Assembly: GCF_019038395.1 (NCBI RefSeq)
Contig: NZ_JAGFXZ010000021.1
Coordinates: forward strand, 1-58,208
Origin: Acinetobacter sp. BY419
GTDB taxonomy: Bacteria > Pseudomonadota > Gammaproteobacteria > Pseudomonadales > Moraxellaceae
Direction of reading: 5' to 3'
DNA length: 58,208 bases
The translations under genes were made by a program, and so were the position numbers. The notes below the pieces were generated by a model. The model was not told where the DNA came from, did no database searches, and worked only from the letters and a program-made list of their open reading frames with translations. Below are positions 27,080-37,073 of the stretch, one piece after another; the first letter of the stretch is position 1; every line of letters starts with the position of its first letter.

Positions 27080-27122
27080 AAAAACCTGCATCTGACGTCA
27101 ATTATCGGGTGCAGGTTTTTTT
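27080..27122 (+). terminator. Terminator of the kdsD-lptB operon
   Basis: Eleven-base perfect stem (27080-27090 with 27110-27120) with a long 19-base loop, followed by a T run. Confidence 0.85.
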
Positions 27123-27298
27123 AATTAACGGCAAAGAGCCATTTCATTAAATGATCTGATCAATTATCAGGCTAAAACACAAAACCTTAAGAATTCAATG
27201 TCCTTGCCGAAGCAGAAAAATGAGTAAAAAGCAGGCAAGAAGGCAAGTTTTCCGGATCTGATGACTTTTAAAGTCCCTTAAAACAATCGAGTAAAATC

Positions 27299-27323
27299 AG
27301 GTCTCTCCGTAGAGAGGCTTTTT
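27299..27323 (+). terminator. Terminator-like hairpin with no obvious gene before it
   Basis: GTCTCTC/GAGAGGC stem with one wobble pair, CGTA loop, then T5. It lies about 180 bases past the lptB operon terminator and just before the yigZ gene, so it could end a short RNA. Confidence 0.6.
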
Positions 27324-27378
27324 ATTTGTCTGTGTAAAGCGGGTATACTGCAACAGTGAGAGTTTAAAGCCTGAAATT

Positions 27379-27978
27379 ATGCCATTTACCATTGCCAGTC
27401 TGGTCAGTTTTGAGGAAGACATTAAAAAAAGCCGCTTTCAGGCATTTGCCATACCTGTAGAAAATGAACAGCAGGCTAAAGATTTTCTGGAAGCCTATCG
27501 CGATCCAAGCACCACGCATCAATGCTGGGCCTGGAAAATTGGTCATCAGGTACGTTTTAATGATGATGGTGAACCTTCAGGTGCCGCAGGACGCCCGATA
27601 CTGGCCACCATTGAAGGCAATGAGCTGACCAATGTGCTGGTGCTGGTCAATCGCTGGTATGGCGGAATCAAGCTGGGAACAGGTGGTTTGGTGCGGGCCT
27701 ATGGCGGTTGTGCTGGACAATGCCTGCTACTAGCAGAAAAAATTGAACTGATTGAAAAGAAAAAAGTGCAATTTTCCTGTCAATTCAATGAGTGGGCCAT
27801 CTTTCAATATGAACTGAATCAGCTGCAGATCGACTATCAGGAAGATTATACCCCCGATGGGGTACAGGTTAGTGCCTTATTTCAGTTAGACCAGATTCAA
27901 CCCTTTGCCCTGAAAATTCAAGATGTGACTCGTGGCCGTGAGCAGCTAAAAATCATAGAAGAAGCAACAGATGACTGA
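27379..27978 (+). CDS. yigZ: YigZ/IMPACT family protein (UPF0029)
   Basis: The 199-residue protein has the UPF0029/IMPACT domain (SRFQAFAIP...QCWAWKIG...FNDDGEPSGAAGRPIL...VLVNRWYGGIKLGTGGLVRAY). A smaller C-terminal domain (DUF1949-type) follows. The E. coli relative has been linked to ribosome or nucleotide binding, but no firm role is known. It overlaps the following acetyltransferase gene by 8 bases, so the two are co-transcribed. A TATACT -10-like hexamer lies at 27344-27349. Confidence 0.9.
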   Translation: MPFTIASLVSFEEDIKKSRFQAFAIPVENEQQAKDFLEAYRDPSTTHQCWAWKIGHQVRFNDDGEPSGAAGRPILATIEGNELTNVLVLVNRWYGGIKLGTGGLVRAYGGCAGQCLLLAEKIELIEKKKVQFSCQFNEWAIFQYELNQLQIDYQEDYTPDGVQVSALFQLDQIQPFALKIQDVTRGREQLKIIEEATDD

Positions 27979-28588
27979 CCAAGATCCATTACTGAAATAT
28001 CGTGAGCAGCACAAACATCGTCTGAACTATATGCCCTGGCTGTACTGGTCCTTAAAGCCGAAAAATCGCGTTTGGGCAGAAGCATGGCAAAAGGAATACC
28101 AGGCTTATCTGATGGAGATGGAAACCGTCGAAATTGGTGAAAACTGTTTTATTTCACCACTGGCACATATTTTTGCCGAGCCGGGACGCAAAATTATTAT
28201 TGGTGATAATACCTTTATTGCCGCACATTGCACATTGCATGGTCCACTGGACATCGGTAATGAAGTAGCGATCAATCATCACTGCATTCTGGACGGTGGC
28301 CGGGTGGGAATTAAACTGCATGATCAGGTGCGTATTGCCGCTTATTGTCATCTTTATGCCTTTGATCATGGTATGGATCCGGAGCAGCCGATTTATCAGC
28401 AGCCGGTACGTTCGCAAGGCATCGAAATCGGCCGGGACGTGTGGCTCGGTGCACATGTGGGCATCAAGGATGGAGTCAAGATTGCAGATCAGGCGGTGGT
28501 GGGGATGGACAGTATGGTGACCAAGAATATCGAGGCACGCGCGATTGTTGCCGGCAATCCGGCCAAATTTATTCGCTATCGTGAATAA
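27971..28588 (+). CDS. Left-handed beta-helix acyltransferase
   Basis: The 205-residue protein has a hexapeptide-repeat (LbH) fold. There are repeated Ile/Leu-Gly-x-x steps from about residue 55, with catalytic-type His residues in VAINHHCILDGG and HLYAFDHGMD. It ends with the family closing segment ARAIVAGNPAKFIRYRE. Such enzymes O- or N-acetylate sugars or small molecules using acetyl-CoA. Its substrate is not apparent. Translationally coupled to yigZ (8-base overlap). Confidence 0.87.
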   Translation: MTDQDPLLKYREQHKHRLNYMPWLYWSLKPKNRVWAEAWQKEYQAYLMEMETVEIGENCFISPLAHIFAEPGRKIIIGDNTFIAAHCTLHGPLDIGNEVAINHHCILDGGRVGIKLHDQVRIAAYCHLYAFDHGMDPEQPIYQQPVRSQGIEIGRDVWLGAHVGIKDGVKIADQAVVGMDSMVTKNIEARAIVAGNPAKFIRYRE

Positions 28589-28778
28589 GCTTTTTGAAGT
28601 CAATTGCTTGACAGGAAAGTCTGACTCGGCAGATAGGTCAACATGCCGATCTATCGGTGTTCACATAAAAGTTAACATATTTCAAGTCCAGCCTTACAGA
28701 TTTCGCTGCACATTTTTATATGCTTATGCTAAGTTAAAAATAACTAAGAAATTTTTATCATAAATAGAGAGGCTAAAC

Positions 28779-29621
28779 ATGAAACGTGTCATCGCCTGCA
28801 TCGACTCATCACCATGTATAAACGCACTGGCAGACGCGGCTGCATGGATTGCCAAACAGACGGGACGTGAACTGGTCTTGTTACAGGTTTTGGATTACTA
28901 CCCAGCCAGTTATCATCTGGGGGAAATCAGCGGGGTTATCGGTTTTGAAAGTAATGCGATGTTACTGAAAGAACTGGCCGAGCTTGAACAGAAACAAAGT
29001 GAAATCGCGCTGGATTATAGCAATAACCTGCTGCAACACATTTCCGAGCGGATTCTGGCAGAACACGGTATTCCAACCACCCATATTCAGGAAAAGGGCG
29101 ATTTTCTGGAACAAAGTTTCTTGATTCTGCAGCCTGATGATATCGCGGTGATCGGATTACTTGGTGAACGCTCGGCTGAAAAAAACAAACCGATCGGCAC
29201 CAATGTCGAAAATTTTATTCGTGGCGCCAATTGTACTGTGATGACAGTCGGAGAACAGTTTAAGCCACCGACACGCTTTATTTTTGCTTATGAATATTCA
29301 CCGACCTGTATCAAGATGATGAAACGGATTGCGGAAAGTGATCTGCTGCGCTTATTGCAATGTCATCTTTTATATATCGGTGATCATGCTGAAATTCTGA
29401 ATGAGCCTTTGCAATATTTAACTCAGGCCGGTTTGGATGTGGTGCCACAATATCGCTATGGCGATGTCGCAGAAAATATTCTGAGCTATCAACAGGAACA
29501 GGGGATTCAACTTATTGTTCTGGGTGCATTTAGTCACAGTAAAATTCACCAGTTCTTCTTGGGCAGTGTTGCAACCACGATTTTCCGTAATTCCAAAGTC
29601 CCTTTACTGGTTGCGAAGTGA
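28779..29621 (+). CDS. Universal stress protein, two UspA domains
   Basis: The 280 residues make two UspA-like halves. The first (about 1-155) starts MKRVIACIDSSPCINALADA; its ATP-binding loop is degenerate. The second (about 165-280) ends with GAFSHSKIHQFFLGSVATTI, close to the nucleotide-binding Gly-x2-Gly-x9-Gly-Ser pattern. Relatives of this tandem type are induced on stress or respiratory arrest and may bind ATP. It is a single gene with a long leader. Confidence 0.88.
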   Translation: MKRVIACIDSSPCINALADAAAWIAKQTGRELVLLQVLDYYPASYHLGEISGVIGFESNAMLLKELAELEQKQSEIALDYSNNLLQHISERILAEHGIPTTHIQEKGDFLEQSFLILQPDDIAVIGLLGERSAEKNKPIGTNVENFIRGANCTVMTVGEQFKPPTRFIFAYEYSPTCIKMMKRIAESDLLRLLQCHLLYIGDHAEILNEPLQYLTQAGLDVVPQYRYGDVAENILSYQQEQGIQLIVLGAFSHSKIHQFFLGSVATTIFRNSKVPLLVAK

Positions 29622-29687
29622 GGATTGCATAAAATAGCCAAGTGCGAAGTCTAATGTTAAATTGTTACAGCTTGATTTAAAAGTGAT

Positions 29688-29720
29688 CAGAGTTATCCTC
29701 ATATATTGTGGATAACTCTG
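29688..29720. repeat. Perfect 11-bp inverted repeat containing a consensus DnaA box
   Basis: CAGAGTTATCC (29688-29698) and GGATAACTCTG (29710-29720) are perfect arms around an 11-base loop. The right arm and loop create TGTGGATAA at 29707-29715, the reverse complement of the DnaA box consensus TTATCCACA. It lies after the Usp gene and could also serve as a transcript 3' hairpin. Confidence 0.5.
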
Positions 29721-29789
29721 TGGTTAATTTTTATAAGTACATGTTATTTATGATGAATACTGTATTGGGTGATTTTTGTTCTTCTTGTT

Positions 29790-30455
29790 TTATTTGACAA
29801 TCGCGAGTGCAAAACCATCATGTCCTTTGCTACCAACGGTCTGCAAAGCGGTACATGACAAGATACGTGGATGATTTTGCAGGGCTTTAAACATGTCACG
29901 AATGCCTTCAATACTTGGCTTATTATTGTCCGGATTAATGATTTCACCCGCACGAATCACATTGTCCAGAAAAATAAGCGTGCCTGAATGCGACAGGTTT
30001 AAACTGAGTTCCAGATATTCCGGATAACTCTGTTTATCTGCATCAATGAAGATAAAATCAAAAGCTTCAGTATCTTCAGGCAGCGCTTTCAGTACATCTG
30101 CTGCACGACCACACTTTAGTTCGACAGTTTGTTTGAGCTGGGCGCGATCAATATTTTCCTGACCTATGGCTGCATGGGTATCACGTCCTTCAATAGTCAG
30201 GATATAACCGTCATCCGGCAAGGCGCGTGCCAGCCACATGGTGCTATATGCCGCAAATGTTCCAAGTTCCAGTACCCGTTTACATTGGTTCATCTGGATC
30301 AGCATCTGCAACAACATGCCTTGATTAGGTGCCACTGCCAGATGATCGGGAAAACCGTGCGCTGCGGTATTTTCAAGGGTCTGATTCAGGATTGGGTCTT
30401 CAGGAATTAAATGTGAATCAATGTAGTGATCAATATCTGTCCACATTTTTTGCAT
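29790..30455 (-). CDS. Class I SAM-dependent O-methyltransferase
   Basis: The 221-residue protein (start at ATG 30455 with an AAGGTG upstream; longer frames exist) resembles the O-methyltransferase_3/catechol-type family. The SAM-binding loop is VLELGTFAAYSTMWLARALP, followed by TIEGRD. A metal-binding Asp lies in FIFIDADKQSYPEYLELSL with FLDNVIRAG. Such enzymes methylate catechols or related hydroxy compounds; the substrate is unknown. A palindrome separates it from the M15-like lipoprotein gene upstream on the same strand. Confidence 0.88.
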   Translation of the reverse strand: MQKMWTDIDHYIDSHLIPEDPILNQTLENTAAHGFPDHLAVAPNQGMLLQMLIQMNQCKRVLELGTFAAYSTMWLARALPDDGYILTIEGRDTHAAIGQENIDRAQLKQTVELKCGRAADVLKALPEDTEAFDFIFIDADKQSYPEYLELSLNLSHSGTLIFLDNVIRAGEIINPDNNKPSIEGIRDMFKALQNHPRILSCTALQTVGSKGHDGFALAIVK

Positions 30456-30542
30456 AGTCTTAGCACCTTGATTGCGATGCCTGCATTTTAAACTTTTCGC
30501 GGCAGAGCGCAATTTATTGTTCTATGGCTGCTGATTTTTTAG

Positions 30543-30575
30543 GCTATACAAAGTCCTAAATGAACTTTGTATAGC
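30543..30575. repeat. Perfect 12-bp inverted repeat
   Basis: GCTATACAAAGT (30543-30554) and ACTTTGTATAGC (30564-30575) with a 9-base spacer. Neither side has the T run of an intrinsic terminator on the minus strand. It may therefore be an operator, an RNA 3' hairpin or a small mobile repeat. Confidence 0.6.
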
Positions 30576-30587
30576 ACCTGTAATGGC

Positions 30588-31304
30588 TTAGTAATTACAC
30601 ATCGAAGAGTTTCGGCCTAAACTCGGTCCCCAGGTACGGTAACCTTGGGTGTCGATATGGATCTGACCAGAAGCATACATGCCGAGTCCCATATTGAAAC
30701 TTTGACCATGCTGCAACCAGAACTGGCACAGTTTGAACTTGGTATTTTCAATATAACTATAATCTTGCGCCTGAGGATATTCTGGGCCAATCCGGAAATC
30801 GATAGCAGAGTTATACAGATGGCGTGAAGAATTGGCCCCACCGGCACACTGGTTCAAAGGCAGGTCACGATAGACCGAAGTGACTTCAAAATCAGTCAGC
30901 ACATTGGCTGCGATCAGATATTTAAAGACTTTTAACGTCGGCACCTGATTGGCCCATAATTCACGGCTTGGAATCATGTATTGGGAACGACCACACTTGG
31001 CCCAATCACGTGCAGTACGCATCAACTCGAAACTCGGAATGATATTGCCAACCCCGTTACGTTCCAGAAAAACTTCATATTCGCGTACACGTGACAAATT
31101 ATCCAGTGCCGATACCCAGTGGGTATAAACATATGGGACAGTTTTCGGGTAGGCTTTGCGGTCATATTGAACACGTTCTTGTGGAATGTAAATCCGTTTT
31201 CCTGCAGGTGTGGTGGTCTGACCAGGTTGTTTTGTGGTGGCACAGCCCACAAAAACGAGAGGAATTATACAAAGACTCAATAATCCCTTTAACAAGTTCT
31301 TCAT
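30588..31304 (-). CDS. Lipoprotein with M15-like peptidase domain
   Basis: The 238-residue product has a lipobox Phe-Val-Gly-Cys (Cys21). The C-terminal half resembles zinc D,D-carboxypeptidases of family M15: TSVYRDLPLNQCAGGANSSR is followed by HLYNSAIDFRI (His and Asp ligands). Then comes GLGMYASGQIHIDTQGYRTWG, with the Asp-Thr and His typical near the end. It is probably a lipid-anchored cell-wall protein or peptidase. Ligand spacing should be checked before calling it active. Confidence 0.8.
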   Translation of the reverse strand: MKNLLKGLLSLCIIPLVFVGCATTKQPGQTTTPAGKRIYIPQERVQYDRKAYPKTVPYVYTHWVSALDNLSRVREYEVFLERNGVGNIIPSFELMRTARDWAKCGRSQYMIPSRELWANQVPTLKVFKYLIAANVLTDFEVTSVYRDLPLNQCAGGANSSRHLYNSAIDFRIGPEYPQAQDYSYIENTKFKLCQFWLQHGQSFNMGLGMYASGQIHIDTQGYRTWGPSLGRNSSMCNY

Positions 31305-31400
31305 TTATACAAATCAGATATTTACAAAATAGCGCTATTTTAGACTAAATATAGGGAGAAATTTGGAGAATATTGCAATGAAATGTGTGCATTGAGTATA

Positions 31401-31430
31401 AAAAAGATCAGCCTATGCTGATCTTTTAAA
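31401..31430 (-). terminator. Terminator of fdxA
   Basis: Perfect 11-bp stem (31402-31412 with 31417-31427) and CTAT loop, just past the fdxA stop. Confidence 0.88.
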
Positions 31431-31441
31431 GTTAAAAATAA

Positions 31442-31765
31442 TTACTTTTCAAGATATTGTAATTTATCTGGTTTGCCATTCCATTCTTCACGGTCTGCTG
31501 GCTGTTCACCGATTTGTGTGATATTTGGCCATTTTTGCGACAGGTCTGCATTCAGTTCAATAAAGACTTCCTGACCTTCTGGCAATTCGTCTTCAGAAAA
31601 AATTGCATTTGCCGGACATTCAGGTTCGCATAACGCACAGTCGATACATTCGTCCGGGTTAATCACAAGGAAGTTAGGACCTTCATAGAAACAGTCTACA
31701 GGGCAAACTTCTACACAGTCTTGATATTTACATTTAATACAATTTTCAGTGACAACGAAGGTCAT
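31442..31765 (-). CDS. fdxA: Seven-iron ferredoxin
   Basis: The 107-residue protein has nine cysteines: C9, C12, C17, C21, C25, C40, C43, C46 and C50. The pattern CxxCxxxxCxxxC...CxxCxxCxxxC suits a [3Fe-4S] plus [4Fe-4S] ferredoxin of the FdxA type. A long acidic C-terminus follows, typical of the Azotobacter-like 7Fe ferredoxins. It acts as a small cytosolic electron carrier; partners are unknown here. An AGGTAG site precedes the ATG. Confidence 0.93.
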   Translation of the reverse strand: MTFVVTENCIKCKYQDCVEVCPVDCFYEGPNFLVINPDECIDCALCEPECPANAIFSEDELPEGQEVFIELNADLSQKWPNITQIGEQPADREEWNGKPDKLQYLEK

Positions 31766-31969
31766 GGCGACAGCTACCTAAAAAATATGGTTCTAATTAC
31801 GAATGATGTATTTTAGGCAAAAACAGGGGTAACTAACAATTCCTTTTATTGATATTTGTTATATATAGGGCTGTTAAATTTGAAAAAAGGCAACATACTG
31901 CTGAATTACAGCATTCATCAGTATGATCGGGGCATTGACCCCATACAAGATGAGGTCTGATACTCAGAA

Positions 31970-34603
31970 TTAACTTGGCTGCTTGAGCAGATCTTTTAGT
32001 GCATATAATTGCTGTAAGGCCTCACGAGGAGTCAGGCTATCTATATCGAGATCTTCGAGTAAGTCCAGTGCAGGCGACTCTTTCTCGATTTCGATGATGC
32101 GTTCCACAGGCTCCATAATTTCAGGCATTGCAAACAGATCATGCTGCGGACTCAGCGGTTTCGCCTGATGCTGCTTTTCCAGAATCCTTAAGCGGTTTTG
32201 CGCTTCTTTGATCACTGCAGCCGGAATACCTGCCAGTTTGGCGACCTGCAAGCCATGACTCTGACTGGCTGGGCCATGTTGCACCTTATGCAATAAAATC
32301 AGATTGCCATTCAGCTCTTTGGCCGTAACATGGTAATTATCAATGCCACTTTCTTTATCCAGTTCGGTCAGTTCGAAATAATGGGTAGCAAATAGACACA
32401 AACATTGAATACGTTTCGTCAGATCCAGCACACATGCCCAGGCTAGAGACAAACCATCATACGTACTGGTTCCACGACCGACTTCGTCCATGAGTACCAA
32501 AGACTGACTGGTGGCATGATGCAAAATTTGCGAAGTTTCAGTCATTTCCACCATAAAGGTCGATTTACCTGTAGATAAATCATCAGCAGAGCCAATACGC
32601 GTGAAGACACGGTCAACCGGACCTAAAGTTGCAGCTTTGGCCGGAACATAGGCACCGCAATAAGCCAGTAACACGATCAATGCCGTCTGGCGCATAAAGG
32701 TTGATTTACCGCCCATATTAGGGCCGGTAATAATCGCCATCCGATGGGAGAAATCCAGTCGTGTATCGTTCGGAGTAAAGGCTGTTTTACTCAGGGCTTC
32801 TACCACCGGATGTCGACCGGCAGTGATGCTTACACCGACTTCAGGGCTGAATTTTGGACGCGACCAGTTGCGTAAACGCGCCTGGTGGGCAAAGTTAGCA
32901 ATCAGATCAATCTGTGCAATGGCGCTGCTCATCATCTGTAAATTGCCGATATCCTGACGCAGCTCATCCAGCAGCATTTCAAACAGCATTTTTTCACGGG
33001 CCAAGGCGCGTGATTCGCTGGACAGGACTTTATCTTCAAATGCTTTCAGTTCAGGCGTGATATAGCGTTCGGCATTTTTTAAAGTTTGCCGGCGAATATA
33101 GTGCTCGGGCGCCTGTTCGGCCTGTGCCCGGGTCAGTTCGATATAATAGCCACTGACGCGGTTGTAACCGATTTTCAGTCCCGGAATGCCGCTGGCTTCA
33201 CGCTCTTTAATTTCCAGATCAATCAGGAACTGGCTGGCATGATCACGAATCTGACGCAACTCATCCAGTTCACTATCGAAGCCTTCGGCAATCACATTGC
33301 CATCGCGTAAGAGCACTGGCGGATTCTCCACAATGGCGGACATCAGACGTTGATGCAGACCATGAAAATCACCCAGTTCTGCATTGAGCTGGACTAAGAG
33401 CCCAGACTGTTGTTGGCTTACAATCGGTTGTAAAGCATGACGTAAAAACGGAATTTGTGCGCAGGCCTGACGCAGTTGCACCAGATCACGCGGACGGGCA
33501 CTGCCAAGCGCAATACGGCTCAGCACACGTTCAATATCGCTAATCTCTTTAAGTACAAGACGTACCGGTGTCTCGTGGAAACCCTGCAGCAGGGCCTGGA
33601 TGGCATCCAGACGATCATCTAACAGGGCTGTATCCCGTAAAGGTTGCATCAGGGTGCGACTCAGTAAACGTCCACCCATGGCAGTCTGGCAATCATTGAT
33701 GAGTTGGAATAGCGAAGTACCATGGTCAAATAAAGGCTCAATCAGTTCCATGTTACGGCGTGTCACCGGATCCAGCGCAATAAAGTCTGAACTCTGTTCT
33801 AACTGAATCGAACGAATATGCGGTAAAGCGGTTTTCTGGGTTTCTTTGGCATAGTGGATCAGGGCCGCCGCAGCAGCTTTGGCGAGCGGTAAATGATCAA
33901 TACCAAAACCGGAAAGCGTGCTGACGGCAAACTGGTCACACAAGGTTTTTTGCGCATTGTTCAGGTTAAAGTCGACATTAGGACGTTTAGTGACAGAGAT
34001 ATCCAGCTGCTGTTTGAGTTGCTCGGTCAGCGTCGGATCAGCAATATTCTCATCCAGCAGAATTTCGCTTGGCATCAAACGCGCCAGTTCAATCATCAGC
34101 TGGTTAATATTATAATCCTGCTGCTGCACTTTGAATAAGCCGGCGCTCAGGTCGAGAAGTGCAATCCCGATCTGATTTTGTTGAATGCATAAAGCCACCA
34201 GGTTTGAGCTCTGATGTGCACCGAGCATGGCATCATCGGTCAGGGTGCCCGGTGTGATGATTCGCACCACACCACGCTCAACCGGTCCTTTCCCCGTAAC
34301 CTCGCCGATCTGCTCGCAGATCACCACCGTTTCGCCTTTTTTGACCAGACGTGCCAAATAGCCCTCGGCTGCATGGTAAGGTACACCCGCCATTGGAATA
34401 GGCTCGCCATTGGCTTTACCGCGATGGGTCAGGGTAATGCCTAAAATTTTGGCTGCCTTATGTGCATCTTCAAAGAACAGTTCATAAAAATCGCCCATAC
34501 GATAAAACATCAATGAGTGCGGATGCTGCATTTTCACCGACATGTATTGCTGCATCATGGGCGTTAAGGTAGAAAGATCAGCCATAATTTCTGAACTGGT
34601 CAT
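31970..34603 (-). CDS. mutS: DNA mismatch repair protein MutS
   Basis: Recognises base mismatches and small loops and recruits MutL. At 877 residues it is close to the usual length. The N-terminal mismatch-contact motif [12 protein letters not shown] holds the Phe-x-Glu wedge. The Walker [12 protein letters not shown] is near residue 628, with Walker [17 protein letters not shown] and the H-loop [10 protein letters not shown] later. AAGGA lies about ten bases before ATG 34603; an ATG six codons later is also possible. The C-terminal residues carry the acidic beta-clamp/tetramer region. It stands alone. Confidence 0.96.
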   Translation of the reverse strand: MTSSEIMADLSTLTPMMQQYMSVKMQHPHSLMFYRMGDFYELFFEDAHKAAKILGITLTHRGKANGEPIPMAGVPYHAAEGYLARLVKKGETVVICEQIGEVTGKGPVERGVVRIITPGTLTDDAMLGAHQSSNLVALCIQQNQIGIALLDLSAGLFKVQQQDYNINQLMIELARLMPSEILLDENIADPTLTEQLKQQLDISVTKRPNVDFNLNNAQKTLCDQFAVSTLSGFGIDHLPLAKAAAAALIHYAKETQKTALPHIRSIQLEQSSDFIALDPVTRRNMELIEPLFDHGTSLFQLINDCQTAMGGRLLSRTLMQPLRDTALLDDRLDAIQALLQGFHETPVRLVLKEISDIERVLSRIALGSARPRDLVQLRQACAQIPFLRHALQPIVSQQQSGLLVQLNAELGDFHGLHQRLMSAIVENPPVLLRDGNVIAEGFDSELDELRQIRDHASQFLIDLEIKEREASGIPGLKIGYNRVSGYYIELTRAQAEQAPEHYIRRQTLKNAERYITPELKAFEDKVLSSESRALAREKMLFEMLLDELRQDIGNLQMMSSAIAQIDLIANFAHQARLRNWSRPKFSPEVGVSITAGRHPVVEALSKTAFTPNDTRLDFSHRMAIITGPNMGGKSTFMRQTALIVLLAYCGAYVPAKAATLGPVDRVFTRIGSADDLSTGKSTFMVEMTETSQILHHATSQSLVLMDEVGRGTSTYDGLSLAWACVLDLTKRIQCLCLFATHYFELTELDKESGIDNYHVTAKELNGNLILLHKVQHGPASQSHGLQVAKLAGIPAAVIKEAQNRLRILEKQHQAKPLSPQHDLFAMPEIMEPVERIIEIEKESPALDLLEDLDIDSLTPREALQQLYALKDLLKQPS

Positions 34604-34888
34604 TAAAAATAAATCCTTTCAACAAGAGAGAAATGCAAATACTGATAAGCAGCTTATGCAAAAAAATTTAAAGCACATCTAAACAGATCTATAAAAATAT
34701 TTTATCGAGGATCTGCTCAGGAGCATAGTGAATGAAGTCGCTTAGCTTAGGGTGCTTTAAACCAAGATTGAAGCAAGTCTATCAAATTTAATTTTCAGAA
34801 AGAAATGAAATTCCTGATGAATCTTTAAGTCAGTGCCCGGATCTGCCGCTTTAGGTTCTTATTCATCACTATTTGTATTTTTAAAAAA
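34604..34888. other. Intergenic region before mutS
   Basis: About 285 bases upstream of mutS and downstream of the hydrolase lipoprotein gene. No gene or repeat was seen. It should hold the mutS promoter. Confidence 0.45.
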
Positions 34889-34922
34889 ATGAACCACCGG
34901 ATGCGAACATACGGTGGTTCAT
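34889..34922 (-). terminator. Terminator of the hydrolase lipoprotein gene
   Basis: Perfect 11-bp stem (34889-34899 with 34912-34922) with an A run at its left, giving a U tract on the minus-strand transcript. Confidence 0.85.
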
Positions 34923-34943
34923 CTCAATCAAGATGATGGTTGT

Positions 34944-36950
34944 TTATTTCGGATCATAAAGACCGAGGTCTGACAGATGTAATCTGAGAATCCGGCGTAA
35001 TTCCAGTACAGCTTCCGGAGTTTCCTGAATTGAATGACCGCTCTTAATGACCTTGTTGGATACCGCACCATTTAGGTAAGCACTCTCATATGAAACGATA
35101 TCATCGCTCATCAGCTTAGGATCTTGCGTATCTACCATGTTGCCGATAATAGAATGAAATTTGATATTTTTAGAAGGCTGAATATCCTCGGTCAATGCAG
35201 TAAACTTCGAATTTTCACTCAGATCACTCGGACCATTCTGAATCAGGTCATGTCCCAGTTCTTTAACAAACTCCTTTAACCCGATCTCACCTTGCAGGGT
35301 ATCGGCAAAGGCCCCCAAAAATGCGCCCGGTATCCGGATAATTTTACGGGCCAGTTTGGTATGCCAGCGATCGGCATATTCCGTTCCACGATGTGGAGTT
35401 GCCAGAAAAATGGCGCGGCTAAAGTTCGGAATAGGCTGCATTTGCAGGCGTGCTTTAAATAGGGGATTATCCTTAAACTGTGCAATGCGGGTATTTTGTA
35501 CCAGCTTAAATGCATCTTGGGTAATATCGGCCTGGCTGACCATCAGGCGGGCAATCACACCTCCCATACTGTGTCCGACCAGTACCGCATCTTTTTTGGC
35601 GGGTGCATTGTTCGCGACTTGGGCAAAGCCTTGCTGAACCAGGGCATTAATTTGAAAACGACTTTCCAGAATCGGCATATTAGTTGAGTAAAATATCTGC
35701 CAGACCTGAAAATTTTCTCTTAATACCGGATCACCCATAATATCATTGGTCAGACGAATCCAGGCTTCAGGACTGCTAGCCAGACCATGAACCAATACCA
35801 GCACTTTCTTGTCCGGATTATAAGGTTCCAGCATATACAGGTGCGGCATGCTCAGGCTGTCATCACGATTAATCAGGGTCAAATAGGCCAAACGGCCCAG
35901 ATTGTTCTCGGCCAGCCATAAACCGTAGGGTGCGGAAAAGTTGGCAGCCAACGCGTATTCTTTTGAAGCCACCTTGATCTTTTCATATTTATAAGGATCA
36001 TGCAGTTTCAGCTGGAATTCCGAAGTAGATAAAATCTGTTCAGTCGAATTTGCTGATTTGGGTGCCGCAGTGATAGTAGTCGCCAGATATCGTGCTGAAT
36101 GAATATTAGGATTTATGCCATTGGGGTAGTTGTGCTTGAGTGGATCGGCAGTATATTTTTCATCCTCCTCAGATTGCTGTTCTTCTGGTAAAACCACCAG
36201 AAATTCCGAGCCAAAACCGTCACGGCGGGTAATAGAACGTAGACCCGAGAAATTCATATTATAAGTAGACAGCAATTGCTCAATGGTCTGGTTTTTTAGT
36301 TGCGGAAAATTTTCCAGATCAATGCTATAAACACTGTCACCGACCTGAATCCGCTGGCCGGAACGCTTGGTTTCATAACGTTCAGCATAACGCTGAATCA
36401 GATGAGCAATTGCCAGGTTATAAAAATCACGGATCTGGACCTGACGGTTGTCAAAAATACGGTCTTGCGGTGCACGCTCGGTTTTAAACAGATAGGCGTA
36501 GCTATAACGAATGCTTTTATCCAGCATGGTGAGCTGCTGATCCAGACATTTCTGGATGGTCTGTTTTTGCAGCTGCTGTTTTTCCTGTGACCGGGTTTTG
36601 CTCAAAACACTCGTGTTGCACTCGGCTGACTTGGCATTTTGCAAGGCATTAGCCAGATATAATTCACTTGCTGTAGACAGTAATTGTTCATCTAAAATCT
36701 GAGGAATATCTTTAAGATCATTCACACATTCTTCAGGCTGATCAACACAGACCTGCGCTTCACGGCCGGTCATGGACAACACATTCAGACTGGCTTCGCT
36801 GAGCTTGTCACGGGTCAAGATACTGTCACGTTCATTGTTGAGTGTGACATTAATGGCCTGTTCCTTAACACTGACCACCTGACAGCCGCTGAGTACGCTG
36901 GTGAGGAGTAAAGTGCAAAGTATTAATCTTTTATTAATTTTCTGGGGCAT
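34944..36950 (-). CDS. Large lipoprotein with C-terminal alpha/beta hydrolase domain
   Basis: The 668-residue product has a lipobox Leu-Ser-Gly-Cys (Cys23). Residues about 25-380 form an unrecognised helical and beta region with an acidic Gln/Glu stretch. From about 385 comes an alpha/beta hydrolase domain: VLVLVHGLASSPEAWI supplies the oxyanion loop, VGHSMGGVIARL the nucleophile serine, and IFLATPHRGTEYADR is typical of PGAP1/lipase-like members. The substrate is unknown, perhaps a lipid ester. A terminator follows, and it stands alone. Confidence 0.85.
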   Translation of the reverse strand: MPQKINKRLILCTLLLTSVLSGCQVVSVKEQAINVTLNNERDSILTRDKLSEASLNVLSMTGREAQVCVDQPEECVNDLKDIPQILDEQLLSTASELYLANALQNAKSAECNTSVLSKTRSQEKQQLQKQTIQKCLDQQLTMLDKSIRYSYAYLFKTERAPQDRIFDNRQVQIRDFYNLAIAHLIQRYAERYETKRSGQRIQVGDSVYSIDLENFPQLKNQTIEQLLSTYNMNFSGLRSITRRDGFGSEFLVVLPEEQQSEEDEKYTADPLKHNYPNGINPNIHSARYLATTITAAPKSANSTEQILSTSEFQLKLHDPYKYEKIKVASKEYALAANFSAPYGLWLAENNLGRLAYLTLINRDDSLSMPHLYMLEPYNPDKKVLVLVHGLASSPEAWIRLTNDIMGDPVLRENFQVWQIFYSTNMPILESRFQINALVQQGFAQVANNAPAKKDAVLVGHSMGGVIARLMVSQADITQDAFKLVQNTRIAQFKDNPLFKARLQMQPIPNFSRAIFLATPHRGTEYADRWHTKLARKIIRIPGAFLGAFADTLQGEIGLKEFVKELGHDLIQNGPSDLSENSKFTALTEDIQPSKNIKFHSIIGNMVDTQDPKLMSDDIVSYESAYLNGAVSNKVIKSGHSIQETPEAVLELRRILRLHLSDLGLYDPK

Positions 36951-37019
36951 AAAAACTTTTCACTAAATCAAGCTATAAAGCGGAGTAATGTTTTGTATTT
37001 TACTAATTTTTTCTCATAA

Positions 37020-37045
37020 AAATAGACCGCCGTAGCAGTCTATTT
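37020..37045 (-). terminator. Terminator of the TPR lipoprotein gene
   Basis: Eight-base stem (37020-37027 with 37038-37045) and 10-base loop; an A run on the left gives a U tract on the minus strand. Confidence 0.65.
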
Positions 37046-37073
37046 GTAATCGGATCAAACGCAGAGGTGTGGA

